Below, piece after piece: positions 21,582-29,018 of a stretch of DNA of 29,018 nucleotides (position 1 is its first letter; every line of letters begins with the position of its first letter). The position numbers were made by a program, and so were the translations under genes. The stretch is from a virus: positions 1 through 29,018 of IMG/VR virus record IMGVR_UViG_3300013120_000161; one strand, written 5' to 3'. The notes beneath the pieces are model-generated. The model was given only the letters and a program-made list of their open reading frames with translations, was not told the origin of the DNA and made no database searches.

Positions 21582-21992
21582 CTAGTTTGCCTTGTGACTT
21601 CTTGTATGCCCTATCAGGGCTATCCTTGAACCAAACGATTTATCGCACCCTGGGAAAGAGCAGTAAAATCTTTCGCCATCAATTTCGCTAACCTCTTCTT
21701 CCCCCTCAGCCTCCGTTACTTCTTCCTCCACAGCAGCCTCCGTTACTTCTTCCTCCACAGCTTCCTCTTCAGGCTCGGGTTCTGGCTCAGGCTCTTCCTG
21801 GGGTATTACCGAGTTACTTAGTTGCCCCAGATATTCGACCTGTACCTTCACGTAGTCGGTCTGGGGGGCTACCCAGGTGCCTATATAATCCCCGTTCTTG
21901 GTGACAACCTCACAACAAGCCATCTTGCGTAACTCATCGGTTGCCTTTAACTTAAATGATTCCACCACTATTTCAGGTATCAAATCTGACAT
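21582..21992 (-). CDS. Acidic-repeat protein with C-terminal C2H2 zinc finger
   Basis: Residues 1-60 form a small beta-rich domain (YIGTWVAPQTDYVKVQVEYL). Residues 65-103 are Glu/Pro/Val repeats, including two identical nine-residue units from a 27-bp tandem repeat. Residues 109-135 are a classical TFIIIA-type finger: FYCSFPGCDKSFGSRIALIG followed by HTRSH, that is C-X4-C-X12-H-X3-H (Cys111, Cys116, His129, His133). Such fingers are rare in phage. It lies among virion genes with GGAGGG upstream. Perhaps a head protein that contacts DNA or host factors; function unknown. Confidence 0.7.
   Translation of the reverse strand: MSDLIPEIVVESFKLKATDELRKMACCEVVTKNGDYIGTWVAPQTDYVKVQVEYLGQLSNSVIPQEEPEPEPEPEEEAVEEEVTEAAVEEEVTEAEGEEEVSEIDGERFYCSFPGCDKSFGSRIALIGHTRSHKAN
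21707..21760 (-). repeat. Perfect 27-bp tandem repeat, two copies
   Basis: Two identical 27-bp units (21707-21733 and 21734-21760) code for the acidic repeat of nine residues (EEEVTEA core) in the C2H2 protein. Copy number may vary by slippage without changing the frame. Confidence 0.85.
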
Positions 21993-21996
21993 AGAT

Positions 21997-22584
21997 TTAT
22001 CCCTCCCTCAGTTCTTCTATACTTGGGGCTTTGATTTTTATTAAACCACCCCCAGATTCAACCAGGTTCTTCAGACCTCTTTGTTTAGATTCCGCAACAC
22101 CCTTCTTTATCTCTTCGACATGAGTTTGAAAGAGTACAGTCATCGGAGGGTGCTCGGTTTTTATTCCACGCCCATCAGCCTGCCCTATCCAGTACATAAC
22201 GTAAGGTTTACCTGCTAAGTACTTCCACTGTGGCCCCTGGTCAATACCGAAGAATTTTAACTTCTCATATCCTTCGTATATGGCAAGGGCAATCATAAAA
22301 GATATGGTATTCAGGAAGTATTTTTTCCTCAGTTTGGCTACAATCTCATCAATGGGATATTTACAGTCAGCGTAATCCCTCATGCTCCAGATAGGGATTC
22401 CCCTGCGCCTTGCGATGTCTAGTGTGTCGCTTATCCTGTCCTCACGGTCAAAAGCGAATACCCTCGTGATTTTCTCGTAAGGCACACTTTTGTAGAGCAA
22501 TACCGTAGAAGTAGCCCAGACTTCGCAGTCGTAAGGGCATTGTTTCATACTGGGTCCCCGGCCTAAGATGATTAACTCTTTCAT
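21997..22584 (-). CDS. Rossmann-like protein with GRGPS motif
   Basis: The protein (195 residues) opens LIILGRGPSMKQCPYDCEVW, a strand-glycine loop typical of a nucleotide- or sugar-nucleotide-binding Rossmann fold, and continues with VFAFDRE and NTISFMIALAIYEGYEKLKF-FGID. The pattern resembles DUF115-like and related glycosyltransferase-like proteins found in phage virion operons, but I cannot fix the enzyme. There is no clear ribosome site; a hairpin (22594-22623) lies 10 bases upstream of the ATG. Confidence 0.5.
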   Translation of the reverse strand: MKELIILGRGPSMKQCPYDCEVWATSTVLLYKSVPYEKITRVFAFDREDRISDTLDIARRRGIPIWSMRDYADCKYPIDEIVAKLRKKYFLNTISFMIALAIYEGYEKLKFFGIDQGPQWKYLAGKPYVMYWIGQADGRGIKTEHPPMTVLFQTHVEEIKKGVAESKQRGLKNLVESGGGLIKIKAPSIEELREG

Positions 22585-22593
22585 CCTAAAAGT

Positions 22594-22623
22594 AGTGGGG
22601 GAGGCACTAAGCCATCCCCCACT
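22594..22623 (-). terminator. Long GC-rich hairpin between decoration and next gene
   Basis: AGTGGGGGA pairs perfectly with TCCCCCACT, and inner GGC/GCC extends the stem. On the minus strand it is followed by ACTACTTTTAGG, a poor T-run, so it may be a partial terminator, a 3' stabiliser for capsid mRNA, or a translational block for the next gene. Confidence 0.45.
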
Positions 22624-22644
22624 CCCTTTCTCCTGGATTTTGGG

Positions 22645-23484
22645 CTAGACTTTCCAGCCTCTCAGGTACAGACCAATAACGGTAGCATCGTTGGTGATGG
22701 CATCCGGGTCTAGCAGGACACAGAAGTTCCTGCCGGGCTTGTAAAAGCCTGAGTCGAACAAAGCACTGACATCCTGATAGAGCAGTAAGTTATCAGTATC
22801 CGCGTTCCAATCACCCGCAGTAATGGCGGTGCCGGTATCCTGGTTGTTAGTTCCACCGTCATAAGCACCTACAATAGAGGCATCCATGTCAAGGGCACTA
22901 CCATTGATGGAGTTGTAGACTACCCTCGCTACAGTGATGCTTCCAACCAGACCTGAAGGCAGTCTACCTTTGAAGTAAACTGTCTCACCAGCAGCATCAA
23001 TCTGTGGGCCAGCCCATCCGGTATCGACGGCACCAAGACCGGGTTCACCGGTGGTATCTAAGGTGTCAGGGGTGACAAACATTTCCCATTCTTTGGGAGG
23101 TTCAATCTCTATCCGGGCATTGTAGGTGTCTATGGAACGGCCTACTACCTGAATTAAGTCACCATTGGTAGCCGGCCTGGTTTCCGTTGTAGCCCCAGCG
23201 GTGCCGGATAAATATTGAGCCGTATCGACAGTATATGGTGCGTCTGAGTCATAGAATGTGCATCGGCGACAGGCATTTATCAGGTTCTTGGTGCTATCGT
23301 TACCGTCTCCGTCATCCAATGCTACGTACTGGGCTAGTTCATTGGTAGCAGCATCAGCATCAGCCAGAGTAGCATAACCGCTAGAATCAAGGCCGATAAG
23401 ATTGCCTCGTTTGACTACTACACTGGATGCCACTGTTATGCCTGATAGCACACCTTCAATATCTCTGATTACTACTTCAGCCAT
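22645..23484 (-). CDS. Capsid decoration-type protein
   Basis: The gene follows the major capsid gene and has a strong ribosome site (AGGAGG). Residues 1-125 look like a small beta-rich decoration domain (VASSVVVKRGNLIGLDSSGY, ATNGDLIQVVGRS), as in head-stabilising proteins. Residues about 130-279 form a beta-sandwich (WEMFVTPDTLD, VYFKGRLPSGLVGSITVARV, NFCVLLDPDA, VIGLYLRGWKV) that could be exposed on the head. 279 residues is long for a simple cement protein, which suggests a two-domain head surface protein. Confidence 0.6.
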   Translation of the reverse strand: MAEVVIRDIEGVLSGITVASSVVVKRGNLIGLDSSGYATLADADAATNELAQYVALDDGDGNDSTKNLINACRRCTFYDSDAPYTVDTAQYLSGTAGATTETRPATNGDLIQVVGRSIDTYNARIEIEPPKEWEMFVTPDTLDTTGEPGLGAVDTGWAGPQIDAAGETVYFKGRLPSGLVGSITVARVVYNSINGSALDMDASIVGAYDGGTNNQDTGTAITAGDWNADTDNLLLYQDVSALFDSGFYKPGRNFCVLLDPDAITNDATVIGLYLRGWKV

Positions 23485-23529
23485 AATGTTAAAATCCTCC
23501 TTGAAATAAACTGATAGTTACTAGATGGT

Positions 23530-24513
23530 CTAGGTTTCGGGGTTCACACCGGTCAGGACGGATAGGCTAAACTTGTCGTAACAAGCAAAGCCCGTGTACC
23601 ACTTAAAGCGGTGGCGGATGGCATCTTTGTTCTGGACAGTGCCTATGTTTTCGTGTTTGAATCCGCCGGCCTGTATGATACAAAGCCCATCCTCAGCCAA
23701 GCGCATGGCGAATATCGGGCTATTGTCCGTAGTATTTGCCCTGGTAACATGCTTGACCGCTGTGGATATGGTTGTAATGCTTGAGGAACTGTCGGGGAAG
23801 TTGTCCTCGATGTAGTCGTTGATGAGTAATGTCTGCTCACCAAAGCGGGTTACGAAGTAGCCCAACTGGTCTTTGTCGTGCTCCAAGTTGTTACCCGCAG
23901 CCCGAGCAAGCGCATTGAGTTTCCTTCGCGACCACCGACTCATCATCAGGTTGGTAGCACCACTCTTACAGGCGTCAACCAGTTCCTCTATCTTGGCAAT
24001 GGTGAGAGCGGCGGAGGTAGCATGGTTGGCTACAACCTGGGAGTTGTTAGGAGCATCAAGGTCAGTGGTGGATTCGCTCTCTATCTCAGCGCAGAGTAGA
24101 AGTAAGCCCTTCGGCTGGTTTGTGCTAGATGAGGTTGTGGTCTGGCCGTAAATCAACTGGTCATACCACTCGTTCATCATGCCCCGGGTCTTCCTCTTAA
24201 TCTCGATGAGTTCTGGGTTCTGGGTTGCATTGGTGGCAATAGAGAACTTGTCTACATCGGCATCCCCGATAAGTTCGTAGATGGCAGCCGAGCGCTGCGT
24301 GTAAGTCCCAGTGTCTTCTGGGATAACATCACCGGGTCGAGTCCAGGCCCCGCCGGGATATGCTGTCTCTACGTTGTACTTGACACCGTTGCCTTTGACT
24401 TCCCTGACCGGCATCGTCTGTAACAGACCATTGGTCTGTTTGAAAAGCCAGTCATAGACCCCCTTCATAATGAGGTCTGTATCGAGTTTTTGATAATCTG
24501 TTAATGTCTGCAT
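23530..24513 (-). CDS. Major capsid protein, HK97 fold
   Basis: The 327-residue product lies directly after the scaffold gene, as expected. The N-terminal arm (DYQKLDTDLIMKGVYDWLFK), spine-like helices, ATSAALTIAKIEELVDACKS, and the C-terminal DAIRHRFKWYTGFACYDKFS are of the type seen in HK97-fold capsid proteins. It self-assembles into the icosahedral shell around the scaffold. AGGAGG lies about 11 bases before the ATG. The assignment is by pattern and synteny; no protease gene is seen and no long delta domain is present, so a separate scaffold is used. Confidence 0.8.
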   Translation of the reverse strand: MQTLTDYQKLDTDLIMKGVYDWLFKQTNGLLQTMPVREVKGNGVKYNVETAYPGGAWTRPGDVIPEDTGTYTQRSAAIYELIGDADVDKFSIATNATQNPELIEIKRKTRGMMNEWYDQLIYGQTTTSSSTNQPKGLLLLCAEIESESTTDLDAPNNSQVVANHATSAALTIAKIEELVDACKSGATNLMMSRWSRRKLNALARAAGNNLEHDKDQLGYFVTRFGEQTLLINDYIEDNFPDSSSSITTISTAVKHVTRANTTDNSPIFAMRLAEDGLCIIQAGGFKHENIGTVQNKDAIRHRFKWYTGFACYDKFSLSVLTGVNPET

Positions 24514-24534
24514 ATCTTAACTAAGCCTCCTGGT

Positions 24535-25311
24535 TTACGTTTTTCGTTTCTCTTTTGCTAGACCTGCATTTATAGCAGCATCCCCTTTGAGTCCGGATAC
24601 ACTACCGGGTGCATCGGAACGGCTGGAATCAGGGACGTTCTTTTTCTTGGAGGCTTTGCCCTCATACTCACTTGTTATCATCTTCAAGAGAAGGTCAAAC
24701 TCCCTGGGCGATTCAGCTTCGTCAAGCCGATTAACGATGCTTTCAATCTCTGAAGTAATCCCTTTGTCTTTCGGTAATACAAGGTTAAGAGCTGCTTTAG
24801 TAGCGTTTTGCCTCTTCTCGATGCCACCGAGTTTGTCAGCCAGCCCCTCGATTTCCTTTTCCCGTGTTTCTACCGTTTCGGATTTCTCCTGGTATTCACG
24901 GTAGCGGGCAGCAAACTTACGGCGCGCTTCGTCCCTTTTTTTAGCGGTAGTTTCCCCTTCCTCATCCACTTCACCTTCAAAGATGACTTTCAAGTCTTTA
25001 TCATCTTCCCGTTGCTCCAGTTGGCGCTTAAAGTCGGCGTTGGACTTTTTTAAGTCCTCAAGCTCAGTCCTTATAGGTTTGAGTTCCTTGTCCTTCATGG
25101 ACTGTGCTTTTACCTCGACTGCCTCGTTATAGTCCTTCTCTGAATACTTGGGTTTTGACTCGTCCTTGTCGCCCTCTTTGTCGGTCTCTTCGGTTTTTTC
25201 CTCTTCCGAAGTTTCGCTTCCTGTCTCCTCCGAAACATCGCTAGACTCTTGCTCCTGTTCCGAAACTTGAGTCTCGTCCTGCTCCAAAGTAGTTTCTGTT
25301 GGCTCCGGCAT
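24535..25311 (-). CDS. Scaffolding protein
   Basis: The product (258 residues) is very acidic and disordered at first (Glu/Ser/Thr/Asp-rich to about residue 50), then forms a coiled coil (KSNADFKRQLEQREDDKDLK; EKSETVETREKEIEGLADKL) and ends in a basic helix (INAGLAKEKRKT) of the sort that binds the capsid protein. Scaffolds guide procapsid assembly and leave before DNA fills the head. Place immediately before the capsid gene and a strong site (AAGGAGG) support the call. Confidence 0.85.
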   Translation of the reverse strand: MPEPTETTLEQDETQVSEQEQESSDVSEETGSETSEEEKTEETDKEGDKDESKPKYSEKDYNEAVEVKAQSMKDKELKPIRTELEDLKKSNADFKRQLEQREDDKDLKVIFEGEVDEEGETTAKKRDEARRKFAARYREYQEKSETVETREKEIEGLADKLGGIEKRQNATKAALNLVLPKDKGITSEIESIVNRLDEAESPREFDLLLKMITSEYEGKASKKKNVPDSSRSDAPGSVSGLKGDAAINAGLAKEKRKT

Positions 25312-25339
25312 TGTAAAAACCTCCTTAATTTTTGGTAAT

Positions 25340-25367
25340 AAAAAAGGAGTGCCTTTTAAGCACCCCT
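25340..25367 (-). terminator. Intrinsic terminator inside the structural operon
   Basis: On the minus strand AGGGGTGC and GCACTCCT pair (one G-U) around a 7-base loop and are followed by six T. It lies between the giant virion gene and the scaffold gene. The 5' arm can instead pair in a short CCCC-GAA-GGGG hairpin just upstream, so the terminator might be conditional. Confidence 0.7.
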
Positions 25368-25380
25368 TCGGGGATGACTG

Positions 25381-25396
25381 ATAACATATATGTTAT
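25381..25396. repeat. Perfect 16-bp palindrome
   Basis: ATAACATATATGTTAT, self-complementary over 16 bp, in the gap between the giant gene's stop (25404) and the terminator. It could be a protein-binding operator; as RNA it would make only a weak hairpin. Confidence 0.6.
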
Positions 25397-25403
25397 ATTT
25401 CGC

Positions 25404-28400
25404 TTACTTCACGCCTATTGCCCTTAAGCTTTCGGGAATGGTAATTCCTCTGCTACGATAGCTGGGAGAACCACCATAATCCCCCGATTTTACACCGATT
25501 GCCCTTAAGTTCTCTGGAATTCTGTGTAACCGTGGTTGATGTTTGCCTAGTTTCTGTCTTAGTTCGATTATGTTATCAGTCATCCCCCTTGTCCTGGTGG
25601 GCTTTTCTTCTTCTACTGCTGTTGCTAATGCCGGTATAGCACTCTCCGGTATCCTGTAGTTCTGGACAAACCGCCTTACGATGGCTTCACACTCAGGGGT
25701 ACTCATCTTTTTATATCCGTTCCAGATAACCAAAGCTGCTTCAGTTTCGGGGTTTTCCTCTCGATACTCCCACCTGTCATCTGCCATCAGGTCAAAGTAA
25801 TCTTCAATAAGTGGCTGTGCGTCAAGGTAATCCTGGACTATAGGTGGATAGCCCTCCTCTTCGGTAATCAAGTCAAGGTCGATACCCTTGAGGGCAAAGT
25901 ATATATCACTTCTCAGGTCGGACATGGTGTAAGTCCAGTCTCTAGCCTGAATCTTCTTTTTATCATTAAAGGTCTCAGCACCTTCTAGAGCCTTCTCTCT
26001 GGCTTCATTATCTATCATGCCAAGTTTCGGGATACCCTCTTCAATCGTGGCGATAGAATTTTCTACGTCTGTTGGCTGAGTTTCTTCACCACCGAATAGC
26101 GCATGTTGAACCTTGCCTATCCAACCGCGCTCCTGTGCATAAAACTCATCATTAGGCATATAGTCTTTGTCGAACATCGCCCTGATTTTGCGTAGTGCCT
26201 GGCGGTCAACGTATTTGGTGTCTGTAGCCGATTCCAATATATTTATTAGAGAGGCGTAGAGAGGTATCATGGCATCGCCTAGCCGAGTCATTTTTTCAGG
26301 TAACTCAGCCATAGCATATTCATTACCCCGCGCTGCCTCAACGATGGTAAACAGAGCATCCCCCGCATCGATAGCCAGTCCTAGAGGTAGCCCCCCAGGT
26401 TGCCAACTAAGCACATTCAGGGGGTCGTATGGGTTTCGCTTCTTGCCTGTAGTCCTGCGGTATAGTTCACCAGAAAGATAACCCATGACCAGAATCCCCA
26501 TAATGACCTTCCATGCCCTGACTTTCTGCGCTCTGGAGGCTGTAGAGTTCGGTCTAGCTACATTTATCTGGTTATAAAGCCTCTGTCCGTAACTACGGCT
26601 AAAGACAAGCAGACTGGTTAATATCCTAGCTGCACTCCCCATTTCCATAGGAGCACGTTCAGCACGGTCATAAAGGAAGTGGGTATTATTGGTTATCTGG
26701 CGTGCAATGTTACGTTTAGCAGCCTGCTCTCCACTAATAACCTCACCACCGTAAAAAACTTCATCCAGTGCCATGTACTCTAAAGTCTGTTTCTGTTGCT
26801 CAAAGGTAAGGTCATTTAGCCCCGAACCTTTGATAAATTTATCTACATCGCCGTCTTTGTGGTACTGCCTTAAAGCCCTCTCAGCTTTATTTACTGATGC
26901 CCAGAAGGAAGCGATACGGTTTACCTCGTCAGAGTAGCCGTAATATGTTATCCCTTTTACCCCCCTGGCCAACTTACTAGAACCCAAGTCCTGCTGTAGT
27001 AAGATGTCCCGGGCAAAGGATTTGAACTGGCTCACATAATGCTTTACAAACTCTCTTTCCTCTTCGCTCAATTTGCGGTTACTCGGATTAAGAAAAGCCT
27101 CTCTATCAGGGTGAAGGGCAAGATTTTGGTGTAAATTCCTGTAGGATAGATGAGGGGAAAGGAATATCGCACTATAACCGATACTGGCGAACTTTGACAG
27201 GAGTTCTATCATGGGAGTTCTATCGGTCATGTACCCCTTCATTTCCTGCATAGATAAAGACAAATCACGCTGTACCTTGCTGGAGTCCTTGAACATATCA
27301 GCGGTTTCACTAAATATCCTGTCGAGTTCCTTTAGATAAGGCTCAAGGCTGAGGTTAGACATCTGGTTCACATACTGCTGAGTGCGTTGGATTATGTTGT
27401 CCTTCTGGGTAAGAGGCTGAAAGCCCTCCCTTGAATTAAGGTGTCCTTTGCCTACCACGTAATCTTTTATCTTTGGCCGATGCAGCCTGTGGTTGACTGC
27501 TATATGTGGCTCATAACCTGTGCCAATAATGCCCCACTCCTGAGTATCAAGGTATTGCCTGAGTGCATCAGCGCCTTTAGATTCATATATCTTGATAGCT
27601 TCCCTGATACTCTCCTTCGAGGCGTCGGGTATATCATTTATTATCTGGATTACGTTATCGCCATGTTGCTGGTAAGACCTCCAGAATCTCCAGTAACGGA
27701 CATCAGGCTGAAAACCAAAAAGAACCTTCTCAATGGCATTGGCTACTTTTATCTCATCCTCAGTAATATTCTCCGGGGATTTCGGTCCCATTTTATGCTT
27801 TGAGGCTATATAGTCGCTTACCCTCAGTAAAGCCTCTTCATCACCGGCTATCTTTTTATAGGCGTGGGTAGACGATTCTATCTGCTTCTGGAGTTCAGCA
27901 GCTTTGACTTTGTTCTCCAGTCTCTTCTCGTTAGCCCTGAACCAGACATCGTAGAACCTTCCTTTACCTCCGGTCCTGTTCTGGAGTTTCATCGTGTAGT
28001 AGCGCATATCCCACCAGGAGGACACTCCCACTGGCTTGCCGTTAATATACGGGTCATTGGATTTGGCTATCCTGTTGTTTAAGTCGCCTATGGCACTGGC
28101 TATTTTATCCTTGCCTGTTAGAGACTCAGCAACTTTGGTGTCATGTTCAACAAGACCTAACTCAGCAACGTAGTTCATGTGTTTTAATAGAGCCTTCCCC
28201 TCACTCTCGGTAAGGAAAAGATTACTACTCACATAGCGGTCAACTGACACTTTGAGGTATCGCTTGATGTCTTGATATGCTTCTTCAGATAACTTGCCAC
28301 TGTTTATCAGTTCAGCCTTCAGTGATTTAATGGCGTTCTCAGTACCGAGTGTGACAACTCTCCTACCCTTGATAGTCTTCGGTCTGGCCTTACTGATAGC

Positions 28401-28652
28401 CTTTAATACCTCTTCTAACTGAGTAGGTGTCATAGAGGTAAGGCGACTGATACCCGTAGTCTTCTTAAATATGTCCCTGCGCTGAGTCTCAGGTAAGCCC
28501 TTAAAAGCAGAGATAGCCATGATTTTCTGTCTCATAGCCTTGACATCAGTGCCAGCCTGGTTGACGTTATCTAGTAACTTATTTATGTTGGCCAGTTCCT
28601 TCTCAAGTAGCTTGAGGCTCTGTCGAGCTGCCCGAGCCTCATCACCTTTCAA
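25404..28652 (-). CDS. Giant virion protein, candidate internal/ejection protein
   Basis: At least 1082 residues, counted from a TTG at 28652 (AGGA 9 bases upstream); no ATG occurs further up, and the frame remains open to the right edge, so the protein may be longer. It is mainly helical, with coiled-coil starts (SLKLLEKELANINKLL), a middle with many Arg/Tyr, a hydrophobic span near residues 710-730 (VIMGILVMGYLSG), and a C-terminal tail with IPE(N/S)LRAIGVK twice. Very large helical proteins between portal and capsid genes often enter the virion and the host cell with DNA; that role is inferred. The stop is followed by a palindrome and a terminator. Confidence 0.7.
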   Translation of the reverse strand: MKGDEARAARQSLKLLEKELANINKLLDNVNQAGTDVKAMRQKIMAISAFKGLPETQRRDIFKKTTGISRLTSMTPTQLEEVLKAISKARPKTIKGRRVVTLGTENAIKSLKAELINSGKLSEEAYQDIKRYLKVSVDRYVSSNLFLTESEGKALLKHMNYVAELGLVEHDTKVAESLTGKDKIASAIGDLNNRIAKSNDPYINGKPVGVSSWWDMRYYTMKLQNRTGGKGRFYDVWFRANEKRLENKVKAAELQKQIESSTHAYKKIAGDEEALLRVSDYIASKHKMGPKSPENITEDEIKVANAIEKVLFGFQPDVRYWRFWRSYQQHGDNVIQIINDIPDASKESIREAIKIYESKGADALRQYLDTQEWGIIGTGYEPHIAVNHRLHRPKIKDYVVGKGHLNSREGFQPLTQKDNIIQRTQQYVNQMSNLSLEPYLKELDRIFSETADMFKDSSKVQRDLSLSMQEMKGYMTDRTPMIELLSKFASIGYSAIFLSPHLSYRNLHQNLALHPDREAFLNPSNRKLSEEEREFVKHYVSQFKSFARDILLQQDLGSSKLARGVKGITYYGYSDEVNRIASFWASVNKAERALRQYHKDGDVDKFIKGSGLNDLTFEQQKQTLEYMALDEVFYGGEVISGEQAAKRNIARQITNNTHFLYDRAERAPMEMGSAARILTSLLVFSRSYGQRLYNQINVARPNSTASRAQKVRAWKVIMGILVMGYLSGELYRRTTGKKRNPYDPLNVLSWQPGGLPLGLAIDAGDALFTIVEAARGNEYAMAELPEKMTRLGDAMIPLYASLINILESATDTKYVDRQALRKIRAMFDKDYMPNDEFYAQERGWIGKVQHALFGGEETQPTDVENSIATIEEGIPKLGMIDNEAREKALEGAETFNDKKKIQARDWTYTMSDLRSDIYFALKGIDLDLITEEEGYPPIVQDYLDAQPLIEDYFDLMADDRWEYREENPETEAALVIWNGYKKMSTPECEAIVRRFVQNYRIPESAIPALATAVEEEKPTRTRGMTDNIIELRQKLGKHQPRLHRIPENLRAIGVKSGDYGGSPSYRSRGITIPESLRAIGVK
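25522..25563. repeat. 42-bp repeat, copy 2 (permuted)
   Basis: CTGTGTAACC (25522-25531) followed by the 32-base block (25532-25563); copy 1 at 11872-11913 has these in reverse order on the same strand. Here it encodes part of the giant protein's tail (LRQKLGKHQPR) in a different reading frame from copy 1. Confidence 0.85.
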
Positions 28653-28791
28653 TCCCTTCAGTCCTGCTTTGGTAGCCTGAATATTACTCTCAATGTCGGA
28701 GTAGATTTCTTTTATCTGTGAGGTCAGGGTTTTAGGGGTTACTTGACCGGCTGATACCTCTTGTGATATAGTAGTTTTAGGAGGAGTAGTA

Positions 28792-28995
28792 ATGCCAAGT
28801 CCAGACTTCGCAAGGCTTGAGGATGGTCGAGTTATCGATATTTCGCCTTTGGCTAAAGGTGACTGGATAAAGGTGCTTGATTCTGACGGTAACTGGGTTG
28901 ACTTCGAGGGTAAACTAGGTGCTACTTTTGACGCAAGATACCTAAGTGAAGAAGAAATTCGGACCTTAAACTCAGTTCCTACACCGAGCCAGTAA
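28792..28995 (+). CDS. Small acidic protein, plus strand, unknown
   Basis: ATG 28792 has a strong ribosome site (TAGGAGGAG, 7 bases) and opens a 67-residue frame with natural codon and residue pattern (GDWIKVLDSDGNWVDFEGKL, RYLSEEEIRTL). The product is acidic and beta-rich at first. It points against the surrounding structural genes, and a minus-strand frame is also open over the whole stretch. If the giant gene extends through here, one of the two is a shadow; ribosome site and composition favour this one locally. Family unknown. Confidence 0.5.
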   Translation: MPSPDFARLEDGRVIDISPLAKGDWIKVLDSDGNWVDFEGKLGATFDARYLSEEEIRTLNSVPTPSQ

Positions 28996-29018
28996 TTATT
29001 CCATAAGTCGTAACTCGT

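Overview
The window is almost wholly a temperate, tailed double-stranded DNA bacteriophage of about 29 kb. It carries a tyrosine integrase beside a tRNA-derived attachment site, a divergent CI/Cro-type lysogeny switch, an early operon for replication and recombination, two terminase subunits and portal, and a head and tail module. There is no bacterial chromosome flank. No tape-measure or tail-tube gene is recognisable, whereas a P22-like set (portal, large internal-protein candidate, scaffold, HK97-fold capsid, neck candidate, propeller-like tail hub candidate) is plausible, so a short-tailed (podovirus-like) particle is my best guess. The host cannot be named from the sequence. I recognise no endolysin, which would suit a host with unusual or no peptidoglycan (for example some Chloroflexota), but this is speculation.

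Layout, following transcription. The switch lies at 13.05-13.2 kb: a CI-like repressor (+) and a Cro-like gene (-) face each other across two near-identical operators. To the right (+) run the repressor, a two-helix membrane protein, a small basic protein, the tRNA 3'-end attP and integrase. To the left (-) a long early operon (13.05 to 6.8 kb) carries small DNA-binding and zinc-knuckle proteins, a coiled-coil protein, a RecT/Bet-like annealing protein, a DUF4373/DnaD-like replication protein, a DnaC-like loader, a VRR-NUC nuclease and small unknowns. At 6.74-6.64 kb a strong promoter is followed after about 55 nt by a terminator, resembling a lambda pR'-tR' late control element. Then come HNH nuclease, a 300-bp non-coding block with phased repeats (candidate cos/pac), zinc proteins, TerS, TerL, an FmdB-like protein, portal and unknown proteins running off the left edge.

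From the right edge, also (-), come a giant virion protein candidate, scaffold, capsid, decoration protein, fibre-like and neck/tail proteins, a Vsr-like protein, and a holin/XhlA-like lysis-type cluster that ends tail-to-tail with integrase. The terL-portal half and the scaffold-capsid half sit at opposite ends, reading in the same direction, and the open frame leaving the left edge is in phase with the one entering at the right edge. The simplest reading is a circular (or circularly permuted) phage genome opened in the middle of a structural gene.

Oddities: at least three small genes look interrupted by one nonsense codon or one-base indel; a fourth possible case is an amber codon before a membrane-helix frame. 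The repressor's protease residues are replaced. A 42-bp sequence occurs twice in circularly permuted form. Small zinc-binding proteins are unusually many, including a C2H2 finger.
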